64,000 bases of DNA, taken from the NCBI GenBank assembly GCA_016793325.1, contig JAEUKI010000034.1, positions 40,110 to 104,109 on the forward strand, read 5' to 3'. Position 1 is the first letter of the stretch, and each line of letters begins with the position of its first letter. Under the pieces are notes generated by a model. That model searched no databases. It worked only from the letters and a program-made list of their open reading frames with translations, and was not told the DNA's origin. The translations under genes were made by a program, and so were the position numbers. Shown here piece after piece: positions 52,472-59,920 of the stretch. This DNA comes from Myxococcales bacterium. GTDB taxonomy: Bacteria > Myxococcota_A > Polyangia > Polyangiales > Ga0077539.

Positions 52472-53449
52472 ATGGGACTGAGAGACTACGAGTTCGATGC
52501 AGCTCCGGAGCTGCTGGCAGCGGTCGCTCGCGGGCGACCGGGGCCGCTGATGGACGCGGCGATGGCGCACATGAGCAACGTGGCGCAGGCCGCGAGGGAG
52601 GCGGCGCAGCGCGAGCAGAACGAGCGCGATCGGGCGGCGGTGGAGGCCGAAGAAGCAAGCATCGCAGCGAGTTTGGAAGAGGTCAGTACGAATGTTGGCA
52701 ACGGCGTGAATCGGGGAGGGGCGTTCTCTTCGACAAGCGTGGGCGGCTCGGTTGGAGATGTGAATCGGATGGGGTCGGATCTGGCTGATCCTACTCGGGG
52801 CTTGGGAAATGTCGGATTTCTTCCAGGAGGCACGAAAGGCCTTGGAGTCCGGGGAGTCGGGATCCAAGACTTCATTCAGGGCCAGATTCTCGGGGGAACA
52901 GGAATGGGAAGAGTTCAGGGTGGTGGTCCTGCCGTACCCGCGAGCACGCCAGAGCAAGAGGCACAGGATCTAGTCAACTACCACGAAAAGCTGATGGCAG
53001 ATCAACGGCGACGCGGGGGTCGGGTAACCCAGGCTGAAAGAAATGAAGAGCAGCGAGCCTTCAATGCAGCGCAACACGCTGTGTTTCGTGTAATCAGTTT
53101 GAATGGAGGTGTGCTGCCCGCCGGGTTAAGCACTGACCACTATCTTCGAACCGTAGCGGTGCGGCAAGCAATGCATTGGTGGATAAACACACGCCACCGT
53201 CCAGCCCCAGACGAGACAGTCGACAGTTCTACCGTCACTCCAGCAACTGCACTTCTGCTATTCAAGTACCTCCAATCAATGGGCGGACTGGTCGAAGGCT
53301 CGATGGAATCGGGATCTTCCGGAGCGATCAACCGGCCGGACATTCTCGATGCAGTCGACGATTCGGATAGTGTTTACGAACTAAACTCACCAAGCACACA
53401 GATGGTCCGTTGGTGGATGCTCAACCTCGTTGATCCAACTCCACGGTAG
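52472..53449 (+). CDS. MGLRDYEFD-family protein, copy C (325 aa)
   Basis: Third paralogue. The first ~150 bases are almost the same as in copy A at DNA level (MGLRDYEFDAAPELLAAVAR, GRPGPLMDAAMAHMSN), after which the two genes lose all similarity: this middle is Gly-rich then Gln/Arg-rich and helical (NEEQRAFNAAQHAVFRVIS). The C-terminal ~70 residues (KYLQSMGGLVEG, ILDAVDDSD, WWMLNLVDPTPR) are shared. GGAGGAGG lies 8 bases before the ATG. The abrupt end of DNA similarity near 52640 suggests recombination or replacement of the middle. A small secreted-protein gene follows 14 bp after the stop. Confidence 0.7.
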   Translation: MGLRDYEFDAAPELLAAVARGRPGPLMDAAMAHMSNVAQAAREAAQREQNERDRAAVEAEEASIAASLEEVSTNVGNGVNRGGAFSSTSVGGSVGDVNRMGSDLADPTRGLGNVGFLPGGTKGLGVRGVGIQDFIQGQILGGTGMGRVQGGGPAVPASTPEQEAQDLVNYHEKLMADQRRRGGRVTQAERNEEQRAFNAAQHAVFRVISLNGGVLPAGLSTDHYLRTVAVRQAMHWWINTRHRPAPDETVDSSTVTPATALLLFKYLQSMGGLVEGSMESGSSGAINRPDILDAVDDSDSVYELNSPSTQMVRWWMLNLVDPTPR

Positions 53450-53463
53450 GGTCGGAGTTCTCG

Positions 53464-54000
53464 ATGCGCATTCGAATTGTCGTAGCCGCGCTTGTTCTAA
53501 CTAGCATCGCGCTGCCCATCACTGCGCAGCTCCAGGCCGTAGATCAATCGTGGTATTGCTCGACGGTCAACGTCATCGTCCGCCCTGGTCTCGCGCCTCG
53601 CGTCGAGTCGTGGTGCTACAGGCGCGAGGAGTGCGAATATCTCTATCACCGGGATCGATTGCGGCTGCGATACAACACGAGGTCTCAGTGCGCTGCGCAG
53701 CCCGAGGTTTGGTGTCACTCAGCGACGCAGCGCGATTCACGGGCACGCGACGTTCTCGTGCGCCACGCGTTTTGTTCGACGAGCCGCCAGACCTGTCAGG
53801 CGTCTGCCGCGAACGATCGCAATTCTACGCGCCGTCACGCATGCCGACTGGAGCGACGTGCGCCACCAAGTAGCACGCCCTCGCGTACAGAAGCAGAGAT
53901 CATCGCAGAGATCGAAGCCGATCTCGCAAGCAGTCGTGCTGCGCCACCTCCGCCGATCGTCCAGCCGTTCAACGAAGACAAGTGGCGAAGAGATCATTGA
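53464..54000 (+). CDS. Secreted Cys-rich protein with PFxEDKWRRD tail (178 aa)
   Basis: Signal peptide ending near TAQLQA, then a Cys-rich basic body (WYCSTVNVIV, SWCYRREECEYLYH, CAAQPEVWCHS, CSTSRQTC). The C-terminus ends PFNEDKWRRDH, the motif also found at the ends of 46044 and 54557. The middle has no AgmX-type domain. CGGAG 6-10 bases upstream supports the start. It occupies the partner position behind MGLR copy C. Role unknown. Confidence 0.7.
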   Translation: MRIRIVVAALVLTSIALPITAQLQAVDQSWYCSTVNVIVRPGLAPRVESWCYRREECEYLYHRDRLRLRYNTRSQCAAQPEVWCHSATQRDSRARDVLVRHAFCSTSRQTCQASAANDRNSTRRHACRLERRAPPSSTPSRTEAEIIAEIEADLASSRAAPPPPIVQPFNEDKWRRDH

Positions 54001-54146
54001 CCGCCCGACGAGCGAACCGATACCAGGACCGCGACCGGCATCGAAGATGACCGGAACGGAGCGACTACAGAAGGACCGTTGAAATCCAGTCCAAGACAAG
54101 GCCGCGGCCCCAAAACGACCGTCGCGGCATTGGTTTAGGTGTCACG

Positions 54147-54518
54147 ATGCTTCACAACCGCGCCAAACTACTCGCTGCGCTGCTGTCCGCCCTTTCGATG
54201 ACCTCGTCCGCCGTCGGACAGAACTTCCCCGAAGTTTGGTGTTTCGAGAGCCGCGTTCCGACGGGAAACGCGTGCTTCGTCCAGCAAGCCGAATGCGCGA
54301 CGGCCGTAGCCTCGACCGCAGGTGCGCAGCAAGGGTCCTGCGCCCGATCGCGCATCGTCGTTTGCTTCAAAGCGATCGGCGCGGTCCCCGAACACAATTG
54401 CTACCCGTCTAGCGTGATGTGCCACATCTCGGAGCGCGAGCGCGCCCGCACACCATCGGTGCGCGTCGTCTCTCGGTGCGAGATGCGCGCGCCACTGTGG
54501 AGGCCTGGCCGAGTCTGA
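54147..54518 (+). CDS. Small secreted Cys-rich protein, copy 1 (123 aa)
   Basis: Signal peptide (LAALLSALSMTSSAVGQ) followed by a mature Cys-rich domain with FPEVWCFESRVPTGNACFVQ, CATAVASTAG, CARSRIVVCFKAIG and CYPSSVMCH: eight or so Cys in fixed positions, typical of a disulfide-stabilised secreted domain. Paralogue at 57139 is about 70% identical by eye. The two occupy the same place in a duplicated segment, each followed by an AgmX-type lipoprotein gene. No known family recognised. Confidence 0.72.
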   Translation: MLHNRAKLLAALLSALSMTSSAVGQNFPEVWCFESRVPTGNACFVQQAECATAVASTAGAQQGSCARSRIVVCFKAIGAVPEHNCYPSSVMCHISERERARTPSVRVVSRCEMRAPLWRPGRV

Positions 54519-54520
54519 CC

Positions 54521-54627
54521 GTGCGATACTCGCGCGACGAAGGCGTCCCGAGAACCATGCGCAGCGCTGCACACGCGGTTGTTCGTCGACGCGACCCCTC
54601 GCGCTGGACTCGCGCAGCGCTCGTCGT
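54521..54627. repeat. Exact 107-bp repeat, copy 1
   Basis: Identical over its full length to 57513-57619 by direct comparison. It covers the short leader, the start codon and the signal-peptide region of the lipoprotein genes at 54557 and 57549. The identity beyond what selection on a signal peptide needs, including non-coding bases, indicates a recent duplication or gene conversion. Confidence 0.85.
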
Positions 54628-55402
54628 GCTCGCGGTGTTCGCTCGTTCGTGCGTGATGCGCGATCGAACGCGCTCGGTCGCGGGGCTGCGAAGCACCGAG
54701 CAGCTGATCGCGCGCAGCGACGGCGGAGCGCAGTCCCCTGGCGCAGCGACCCCATCGACGCGCTGCGAGACGCTCACAGGGCGCTTCGCTCACAATCACG
54801 AAGGAGTCATTCTCTACCCTTGCGCGAGCACCTCGGAGCTCGCGCGGCTCTGCGGTTCGAGCGCCATCGCTTGTGAAGACACCTTCGTGATGATGCACGT
54901 GCACGACTCGGCGCCCGTCACTCGTGCGCGCTTCGCGCTGTGGTGGAGAGCGGTCAGCGGCGCGCTCGTTCGATGCATTCCGTCGCCGCAGGGATCGCTC
55001 AACTTGGATGCGCTGCCTCCCACGACCACCCGACTCTGGGTTCGAATCGATCCCGACGGAACAACCTCCCACGTACTGTCGAGCGACGACTCCGAGTTTT
55101 CTCTGTGCGCCCGGGTCGCGCTGCGCGGGCTTCGGGTCGAACCTACAGGATTCTGTCGGTCGATCTGGGTCAACCTCCCGGGAACGGCGGCGGCCTGGCT
55201 GCGCACGCCTTCGGGCGAGCGACGGCTGCAGCAAATGCGACGAGTGATTCCGGTCGCAGAGCACCAGCTGTGGCTCTTCGAACAGCGCGATGGAGCTTGG
55301 GTCGCGTTGCCCGAGGGGCCGCTGACGCCATCTCCTGAGCGAGACGCTCCACAACAACGCGCGCTGCCGTTCGACGAAGACAAATGGAGACGCGACCAAT
55401 GA
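54557..55402 (+). CDS. Exported protein with AgmX-type domain, paralogue of 46044
   Basis: A 281-aa protein. ATG at 54557 (in an exact repeat) with a hydrophobic segment TRAALVVLAVFARSCVM, which may be a weak lipobox at Cys (ARSC). The rest matches 46044: FAHNHEGVILYP, LWVRIDPDGTTSHVLSSDDS, CRSIWVNLPGTAAAWLRTP, LWLFEQRDGAWVALPEGPL and the end PFDEDKWRRDQ. It is not directly behind an MGLR gene; the 123-aa gene and 53464 stand between. Its stop overlaps the next start (ATGA, 55399-55402), so it is coupled to 55399. Confidence 0.78.
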   Translation: MRSAAHAVVRRRDPSRWTRAALVVLAVFARSCVMRDRTRSVAGLRSTEQLIARSDGGAQSPGAATPSTRCETLTGRFAHNHEGVILYPCASTSELARLCGSSAIACEDTFVMMHVHDSAPVTRARFALWWRAVSGALVRCIPSPQGSLNLDALPPTTTRLWVRIDPDGTTSHVLSSDDSEFSLCARVALRGLRVEPTGFCRSIWVNLPGTAAAWLRTPSGERRLQQMRRVIPVAEHQLWLFEQRDGAWVALPEGPLTPSPERDAPQQRALPFDEDKWRRDQ

Positions 55403-56085
55403 CCGCAGCGAGCGCGGTACTTCGTAGCAGCGTCGTCGTCGCGACCGCTGCGATCCTGACGGCTTCGCTCCTGCCGGCGTGCGAGCGACAGCAGGTCCAT
55501 CGCTCACGACTCATCTCGCGCTCGCTCCGTCCGATTCCGGTCCTCGACTCGGGCGTCCGCCAGCGACGGTCGGACTGCATCGAAGAGGAGTACGGCGAGA
55601 TTCGATCCGCCGATGGAATGCAGGTGTTTGCACAGTCGATTGATCGTCTCCATCCGACGACCCACGACAGGCTTCGTCGCTTCGTGAGCGAAGAGCTCAT
55701 CGAGCAATCGCTCGTGGAGACATGCGCGGACGATCCGATTCCATGGTCTGGTTGGTTCGACGCCGCGTACCGGGCGACAGAGCGTTGCGTCAGGACGTTT
55801 GCTACAACCCAAGAAGAAGCCGATCGAATCGCTCGGAGCACCTGGAGGATCGTCATCGCGCCCGACGGATCGGTGGTGCCGATCGAGCGCCACGACGAGA
55901 GCGCGTTTGCCCAATGCATCAGCAATACGCTGGCGTCTTTTCGCGGTCCTCGGACGGGGCTATGCAGACAAGTGATCGCGCACTTTCCCCGCTGCCCGCA
56001 TGTGGTTTCGAAGGCTGGAGCCGGGTGGCGACGTCGAACTGTACGAGTTTCGAGATGGGCAAGCGATCGCGGCGTGGCGAAATGA
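55399..56085 (+). CDS. AgmX-type lipoprotein, apparent 3' frameshift
   Basis: A 228-aa protein. Lipobox SLLPAC (Cys28). The C-terminal domain reads RIVIAPDGSVVPIERHDES, FAQCISNTLASF and TGLCRQVIAHFPR, as in its paralogues, and then the annotated frame continues with an unrelated tail. The +1 frame from about 55997 encodes MWFRRLEPGGDVELYEFRDG, which matches the expected continuation (paralogue WLFEQRDGAW) and ends at a TGA at 56095-56097. A frameshift near 55990-56000 therefore seems likely, by mutation or by assembly error. GGAG lies 9-12 bases upstream of the ATG. Coupled to the upstream gene by ATGA. Confidence 0.68.
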   Translation: MTAASAVLRSSVVVATAAILTASLLPACERQQVHRSRLISRSLRPIPVLDSGVRQRRSDCIEEEYGEIRSADGMQVFAQSIDRLHPTTHDRLRRFVSEELIEQSLVETCADDPIPWSGWFDAAYRATERCVRTFATTQEEADRIARSTWRIVIAPDGSVVPIERHDESAFAQCISNTLASFRGPRTGLCRQVIAHFPRCPHVVSKAGAGWRRRTVRVSRWASDRGVAK

Positions 56086-56206
56086 TGCCGGCCGATGAGC
56101 CCGACGGAGCGAGCTGTCGATCACAGTGCGGCTCGCAGGCACGCGACAAGTTCTCGTCGCGAGGGAGAAGCGTCGGGTGTGTGGTAGATCCCATGAAGGC
56201 CCCCTC

Positions 56207-56989
56207 GTGACTCGGAGAACCGCTCGCAACAGCACCGTTTGCGTCGCGTTGCTCGTCGCGCAGCAATCGTGCGCACCACGCGCCACGAGCCCCTCGCGCG
56301 TGGCTGCAGTCCCAGCCCCTTCGCCGCCCCCTGCCGCACGCACACAAGAGCCCGCACCTCCCAACGCGTGCATCATCGTCGACGGAGCGCTCAACGGTCC
56401 CGATGGCTCTTCACGATTTGCGGTACTCGACACGACAATCCTACGGCTTCCACCACAGCGCGATGCGGGCCCACGAGTTCAAGATCTAGAGTTCAACGTG
56501 TATTCAGTCATCGGAAGTCAGACCGTTCGCGAGCTGGCGACGCGGATCTGGACCGCCGCGGCTGCGCGCATTCTTGGGTGCGTTCGAACGTCTGTGAATG
56601 GCGCCACCGGCACGAGTCCGCCGGTGTGGGGCTCGGTGCGTGTCTGGATAGCCAGCGAAGGACGAGTCGGGCGCGTCGAGTCCGCACTCGATTCCCCTTT
56701 CACTCGCTGCGTCGCGCAGTCGCTTACGAACGAACAACTCGTTAGTGAGCGAACATGCTCAGGATACTGGATCCGATTTCCAGGCCCCCTCACGGGATGG
56801 CTTCAACCGTCCATCGTCAACCTAGATCCTAGAAGTTCATTTCGCTGGTGGTTCGCCGAACGAGATGGCCGCATCGAATACGTGTTGCGCGATCCTTGGG
56901 AGCGGCTGATTCAGCAGGCGGAGCGCAGCGCGCGAGAGCCTCCGCGACCAGCGGAAGCATCGGCAAACCCGATCGCTGAAGGCGGCTAG
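56207..56989 (+). CDS. Secreted AgmX-type domain protein (260 aa)
   Basis: From a GTG at 56207 (other in-frame starts exist upstream from 56126), a signal-like segment (STVCVALLVAQQSCA) and a Pro/Ala linker precede a domain with VRVWIASEGRVGRVESALDS, FTRCVAQSLTNEQL, TCSGYWIRFPGPLTGWLQP and the end WWFAERDGRIEYVLRDPWER. The layout matches the family. No PFxDKWRRD tail. Start uncertain. Confidence 0.62.
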   Translation: MTRRTARNSTVCVALLVAQQSCAPRATSPSRVAAVPAPSPPPAARTQEPAPPNACIIVDGALNGPDGSSRFAVLDTTILRLPPQRDAGPRVQDLEFNVYSVIGSQTVRELATRIWTAAAARILGCVRTSVNGATGTSPPVWGSVRVWIASEGRVGRVESALDSPFTRCVAQSLTNEQLVSERTCSGYWIRFPGPLTGWLQPSIVNLDPRSSFRWWFAERDGRIEYVLRDPWERLIQQAERSAREPPRPAEASANPIAEGG

Positions 56990-57138
56990 TTCAGAGCGAT
57001 TCCCGATCGCACAGAACCCACGCATTTTGCCAATACCGCATCCATTGCCAACGCGATATCGTGCGACACAAGCAAGACCTTGCGCGTGTCCAACACACAG
57101 AACTCGACCCAACGTTTCGCGGATAGCTAGGTGTCGCG

Positions 57139-57492
57139 ATGCTTCACAACCGCGCCATACAACTCGCTGCTCTGCTGTCCGCCCTCTCGATGACCTCGTC
57201 CGCCGTCGGGCAGAGATCGCCGCAATTCTGGTGTTTCTCGAGTCGTGTCGTGACTGGAAATGCATGCTTCGTCCAGCAGGCTGAGTGCGCAGCGGCAGTC
57301 GCTACAACGCCCGGAGCTCAGCAAGGTTCGTGCGCTCGAACTCCAGGGGTCGTGTGTTTCAAAGCGATCGGCGAGGTCCCTGAGCACAGCTGCTACCCGA
57401 ACTTTGTTGCCTGCTTTCGTGCCGAACGCGAGCGCGAACGCGCGCCGTCAGTACGCCTCGTCTCTCGCTGTCAGGTGCGCTTTCAAATGTAG
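57139..57492 (+). CDS. Small secreted Cys-rich protein, copy 2 (117 aa)
   Basis: Close paralogue of 54147: same signal peptide (LAALLSALSMTSSAVGQ), WCFSSRVVTGNACFVQQAEC, CARTPGVVCFKAIGEVPEHS, CYPNFVACFRAER. The C-terminus is shorter by a few residues. Cys pattern conserved, so both copies probably remain functional. Part of the duplicated segment that continues into the exact 107-bp repeat downstream. Confidence 0.72.
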   Translation: MLHNRAIQLAALLSALSMTSSAVGQRSPQFWCFSSRVVTGNACFVQQAECAAAVATTPGAQQGSCARTPGVVCFKAIGEVPEHSCYPNFVACFRAERERERAPSVRLVSRCQVRFQM

Positions 57493-57512
57493 GACCGCGT
57501 CTGAGTCACACG

Positions 57513-57619
57513 GTGCGATACTCGCGCGACGAAGGCGTCCCGAGAACCATGCGCAGCGCTGCACACGCGGTTGTTCGTCGACGCGACCCCTCGCGCTGGA
57601 CTCGCGCAGCGCTCGTCGT
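57513..57619. repeat. Exact 107-bp repeat, copy 2
   Basis: Identical to 54521-54627. Includes the ATG at 57549 used by the following gene. After 57619 the two downstream genes diverge completely, so the boundary marks either the end of a duplicated tract or the edge of a gene-conversion event. Confidence 0.85.
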
Positions 57620-58196
57620 CCTCGCAGCGATCGCTTGTGCATGCACCACGCGCGATCGAGCACCGCTGACCACGCCGCTGCGGAGCGTCACGCAACCGAC
57701 AGCCAGTCGATCGCTCCGAGCGCCACCTCTTCGCAACTTTCAGTCGTCGTGCGTGAAGCATGAGTGCAGCCAGTGGCGCGTCCCTTCCGATCGTTGTGGA
57801 GTGTTCTGCGCGGATCGTGCGCTCGTGCGTCGAAGCGCGTTGTTCGCGGCGCAGCGAGAGAGCGCGATCGTTCGCAGCGGTCTGGCCGCGGACATGCGCT
57901 TCGAAGCGCTCAAGTGCGCCGAGCGAACGCTGCCCTCGCGATCGGCGCGCTACGCGTGCGGAGACACCTCACTCGATTTGATCCTGTCGCCCACCGGCAC
58001 GATCGCGTGGGTGTCGCGCGGATCGTTCGAGCCAGGGTGCGAGGCGTTTGGCGAGTGCATCGCGGCTTCGGCTTGGCGCGTCCGGCACACGGTCTCTATG
58101 GCCGCAGACGAGCGCGTGATCGCTCGAGCGCCACCCACTCCGTTGGTCTGGTGGGCCGACCCCGCGCTTCCTGCAGGTTCGCTCGTTGTGTGGTAG
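57549..58196 (+). CDS. Lipoprotein with AgmX-type domain, different body behind a shared signal peptide
   Basis: A 215-aa protein with the same first ~25 residues as 54557 (exact repeat), here giving a better lipobox (AIAC near residue 30). The body differs: a Cys-rich block (CVKHECSQW, CGVFCADRALV) and then CAERTLPSRSARYACG, DLILSPTGTIAWVSRG, FGECIAASAWRV. The domain fits the family, but similarity to 54557 beyond the signal is low. This shuffling of one signal peptide onto different bodies is notable. Confidence 0.7.
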   Translation: MRSAAHAVVRRRDPSRWTRAALVVLAAIACACTTRDRAPLTTPLRSVTQPTASRSLRAPPLRNFQSSCVKHECSQWRVPSDRCGVFCADRALVRRSALFAAQRESAIVRSGLAADMRFEALKCAERTLPSRSARYACGDTSLDLILSPTGTIAWVSRGSFEPGCEAFGECIAASAWRVRHTVSMAADERVIARAPPTPLVWWADPALPAGSLVVW

Positions 58197-58377
58197 TCCG
58201 TTCGCGTTCTACGAACAACTCGAGCCGTTGGCACGGCGATCGGCGCGGTCGTCGGGGCGCGCGTCGCAGTACACTGATCGCCGAGAGCCGATCGAACATC
58301 GATCCTCTCGTTGCGTCCGTCTGGTGAAGGGCTCTTGGCGCGTGCGCCGTCGTCCCCTACGAGTGATCCCTCGCGCG

Positions 58378-59070
58378 ATGAACCAACGCGGAGCGCTTCT
58401 GCTGTTCGCCCTCGCGTCGTGCGCAACCAACGAGGGAGTGTCGTACCAACGCGCGCTACGGTCGCCGAAGCCAGCCACTGCGCAGACCGCGGTCGTCGAC
58501 ACATCCCTCGCGGTCTCTCGCTCGCCCGTCCTCGATCTGTGCGATGGCTCGACGGGACGACCCGCGATTGGTGTGTCGTTTGCGCGGCGCTGGGCCCAAT
58601 CTCCCACGTCCGCAGCGAGCAGAATTCGCCTCGTTCCGAGCGCGCTGTTGCAGACGATCTGCGTTCCAACCGAGATCGCAACCCGCTCTGGAGCGTTGCG
58701 AGGGCGCGTGCACCGTGTGCGCCGCCGAATCGTACAGCGCTTGTTGGAGTGCTTTCGGCAAATCTCCACGGATCCGGCTCTGCGCCAGTTGGAGGCGCGC
58801 GGTCGGATCGCAGTCGTCGTCGAACGAGATGGCTCCGTTCGATTCGACCGCGTTGGGCTCAGTCGAATGCCGGCAACACCCTTCGCGGCGTGCTTGCACT
58901 ACAACACCCGCCTCCCACCCGACGAGGCTTCGCGCGGAGAGTCGATCGTCGTCGAGCTTCCGCAAGACAATGTCCTGTGGTTCGACCCCAATCACGTCGC
59001 GTCGCCCACCGTGGTCACGATGGCGAAGCCCACGCTGTTCGGGTGGCGAGAGTCGGTTCCGTTCGAGTGA
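58378..59070 (+). CDS. AgmX-type lipoprotein (230 aa)
   Basis: Lipobox FALASC (Cys15) directly after the ATG at 58378, so the upstream open frame to 58186 is rejected. The C-terminal domain has HRVRRRIVQRLLECFRQ, RIAVVVERDGSVRFDRVGLS, FAACLHYNTRLPPDE and IVVELPQDNVLWFDPN. The mature protein has a helical segment containing a lone Cys. Seems intact. It belongs to the run of related exported proteins on this strand. Confidence 0.7.
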   Translation: MNQRGALLLFALASCATNEGVSYQRALRSPKPATAQTAVVDTSLAVSRSPVLDLCDGSTGRPAIGVSFARRWAQSPTSAASRIRLVPSALLQTICVPTEIATRSGALRGRVHRVRRRIVQRLLECFRQISTDPALRQLEARGRIAVVVERDGSVRFDRVGLSRMPATPFAACLHYNTRLPPDEASRGESIVVELPQDNVLWFDPNHVASPTVVTMAKPTLFGWRESVPFE

Positions 59071-59182
59071 TCGAGCGGATGGAGATGGGTGTGATTGCAG
59101 AGCGCGACCGCTCGCGAGACCTTGTGTTGCGCACCCCTCTCGCCTTCGTCGCTCGGGACTCACGCACACGCTGGAGAACACC

Positions 59183-59878
59183 ATGACAACCGTGACATCC
59201 CGCTCGATCGTCGTTCTGCTCGGCGCTTCGTGCGCACTCGCAGCGCTGCGAAGCGATCGCCCCACGCAGCGCGCGTCGCGCGTATCGCGCGCGCACATCG
59301 CGGCCCCGATCGCAGTCACGGCGGGCGCTTCGCCTTCGGCTCCCGTCGCCGCACCGCAGACGGCCGAACCATCGTGTGGGCCGCTGTTGGTGTTTCCTTC
59401 GCGCGAGCCGCGATCGCGTCGAGATCGTTGGACCGTCGCCTACGGAGAGGCATCAACGTTCATCGCTCCGTTCGACCCCGCGCTCGATCACGTGCCCGTG
59501 TTCGGAACAACCTTCAGGTCCCACAAGCTCGAGGGCTATCAGGATTGGTTTCTCGCCGCGGACAACGTCGTGCGCAGCGAGGTCGCAGCCTGTCGACACA
59601 CGAGTCGCAGCGACGAGGACCGACGTACGCGCGTCGACCTGATCGTCGCTCCATCGGGACAGGTCCGTTCGGTGCGCGTGCATCGCACGAATCAAACGTT
59701 CTACCCGCCGCTCATGCCGCGCGAACCGGACGGAGAGCCACCGCAGCCGACTGCGTTCGAGGCGTGCGTCATCGAGCGCACCGTGCGACGACAGCTCTGC
59801 CCATTCGAGCGATCGCCCGCGGCGTGGATGAGCACTGGGCTGCTCCCGTGGCGAATCGACAAGCGGACGTGGTGGTAG
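59183..59878 (+). CDS. Exported AgmX-type protein (231 aa)
   Basis: ATG at 59183 with GGAG 6-9 bases upstream; signal-like segment SIVVLLGASCALAAL with a Cys that could be lipidated. The C-terminal domain has VDLIVAPSGQVRSVRVHRTN, an insertion rich in Pro, and AFEACVIERTVRRQLCPF. It ends WRIDKRTWW. Last member of the run before the Uma2-type gene. Function unknown. Confidence 0.7.
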   Translation: MTTVTSRSIVVLLGASCALAALRSDRPTQRASRVSRAHIAAPIAVTAGASPSAPVAAPQTAEPSCGPLLVFPSREPRSRRDRWTVAYGEASTFIAPFDPALDHVPVFGTTFRSHKLEGYQDWFLAADNVVRSEVAACRHTSRSDEDRRTRVDLIVAPSGQVRSVRVHRTNQTFYPPLMPREPDGEPPQPTAFEACVIERTVRRQLCPFERSPAAWMSTGLLPWRIDKRTWW

Positions 59879-59920
59879 TCGTCACGACGCGCTGTAGCGT
59901 TTGCGCTATCGTCACGTTCG

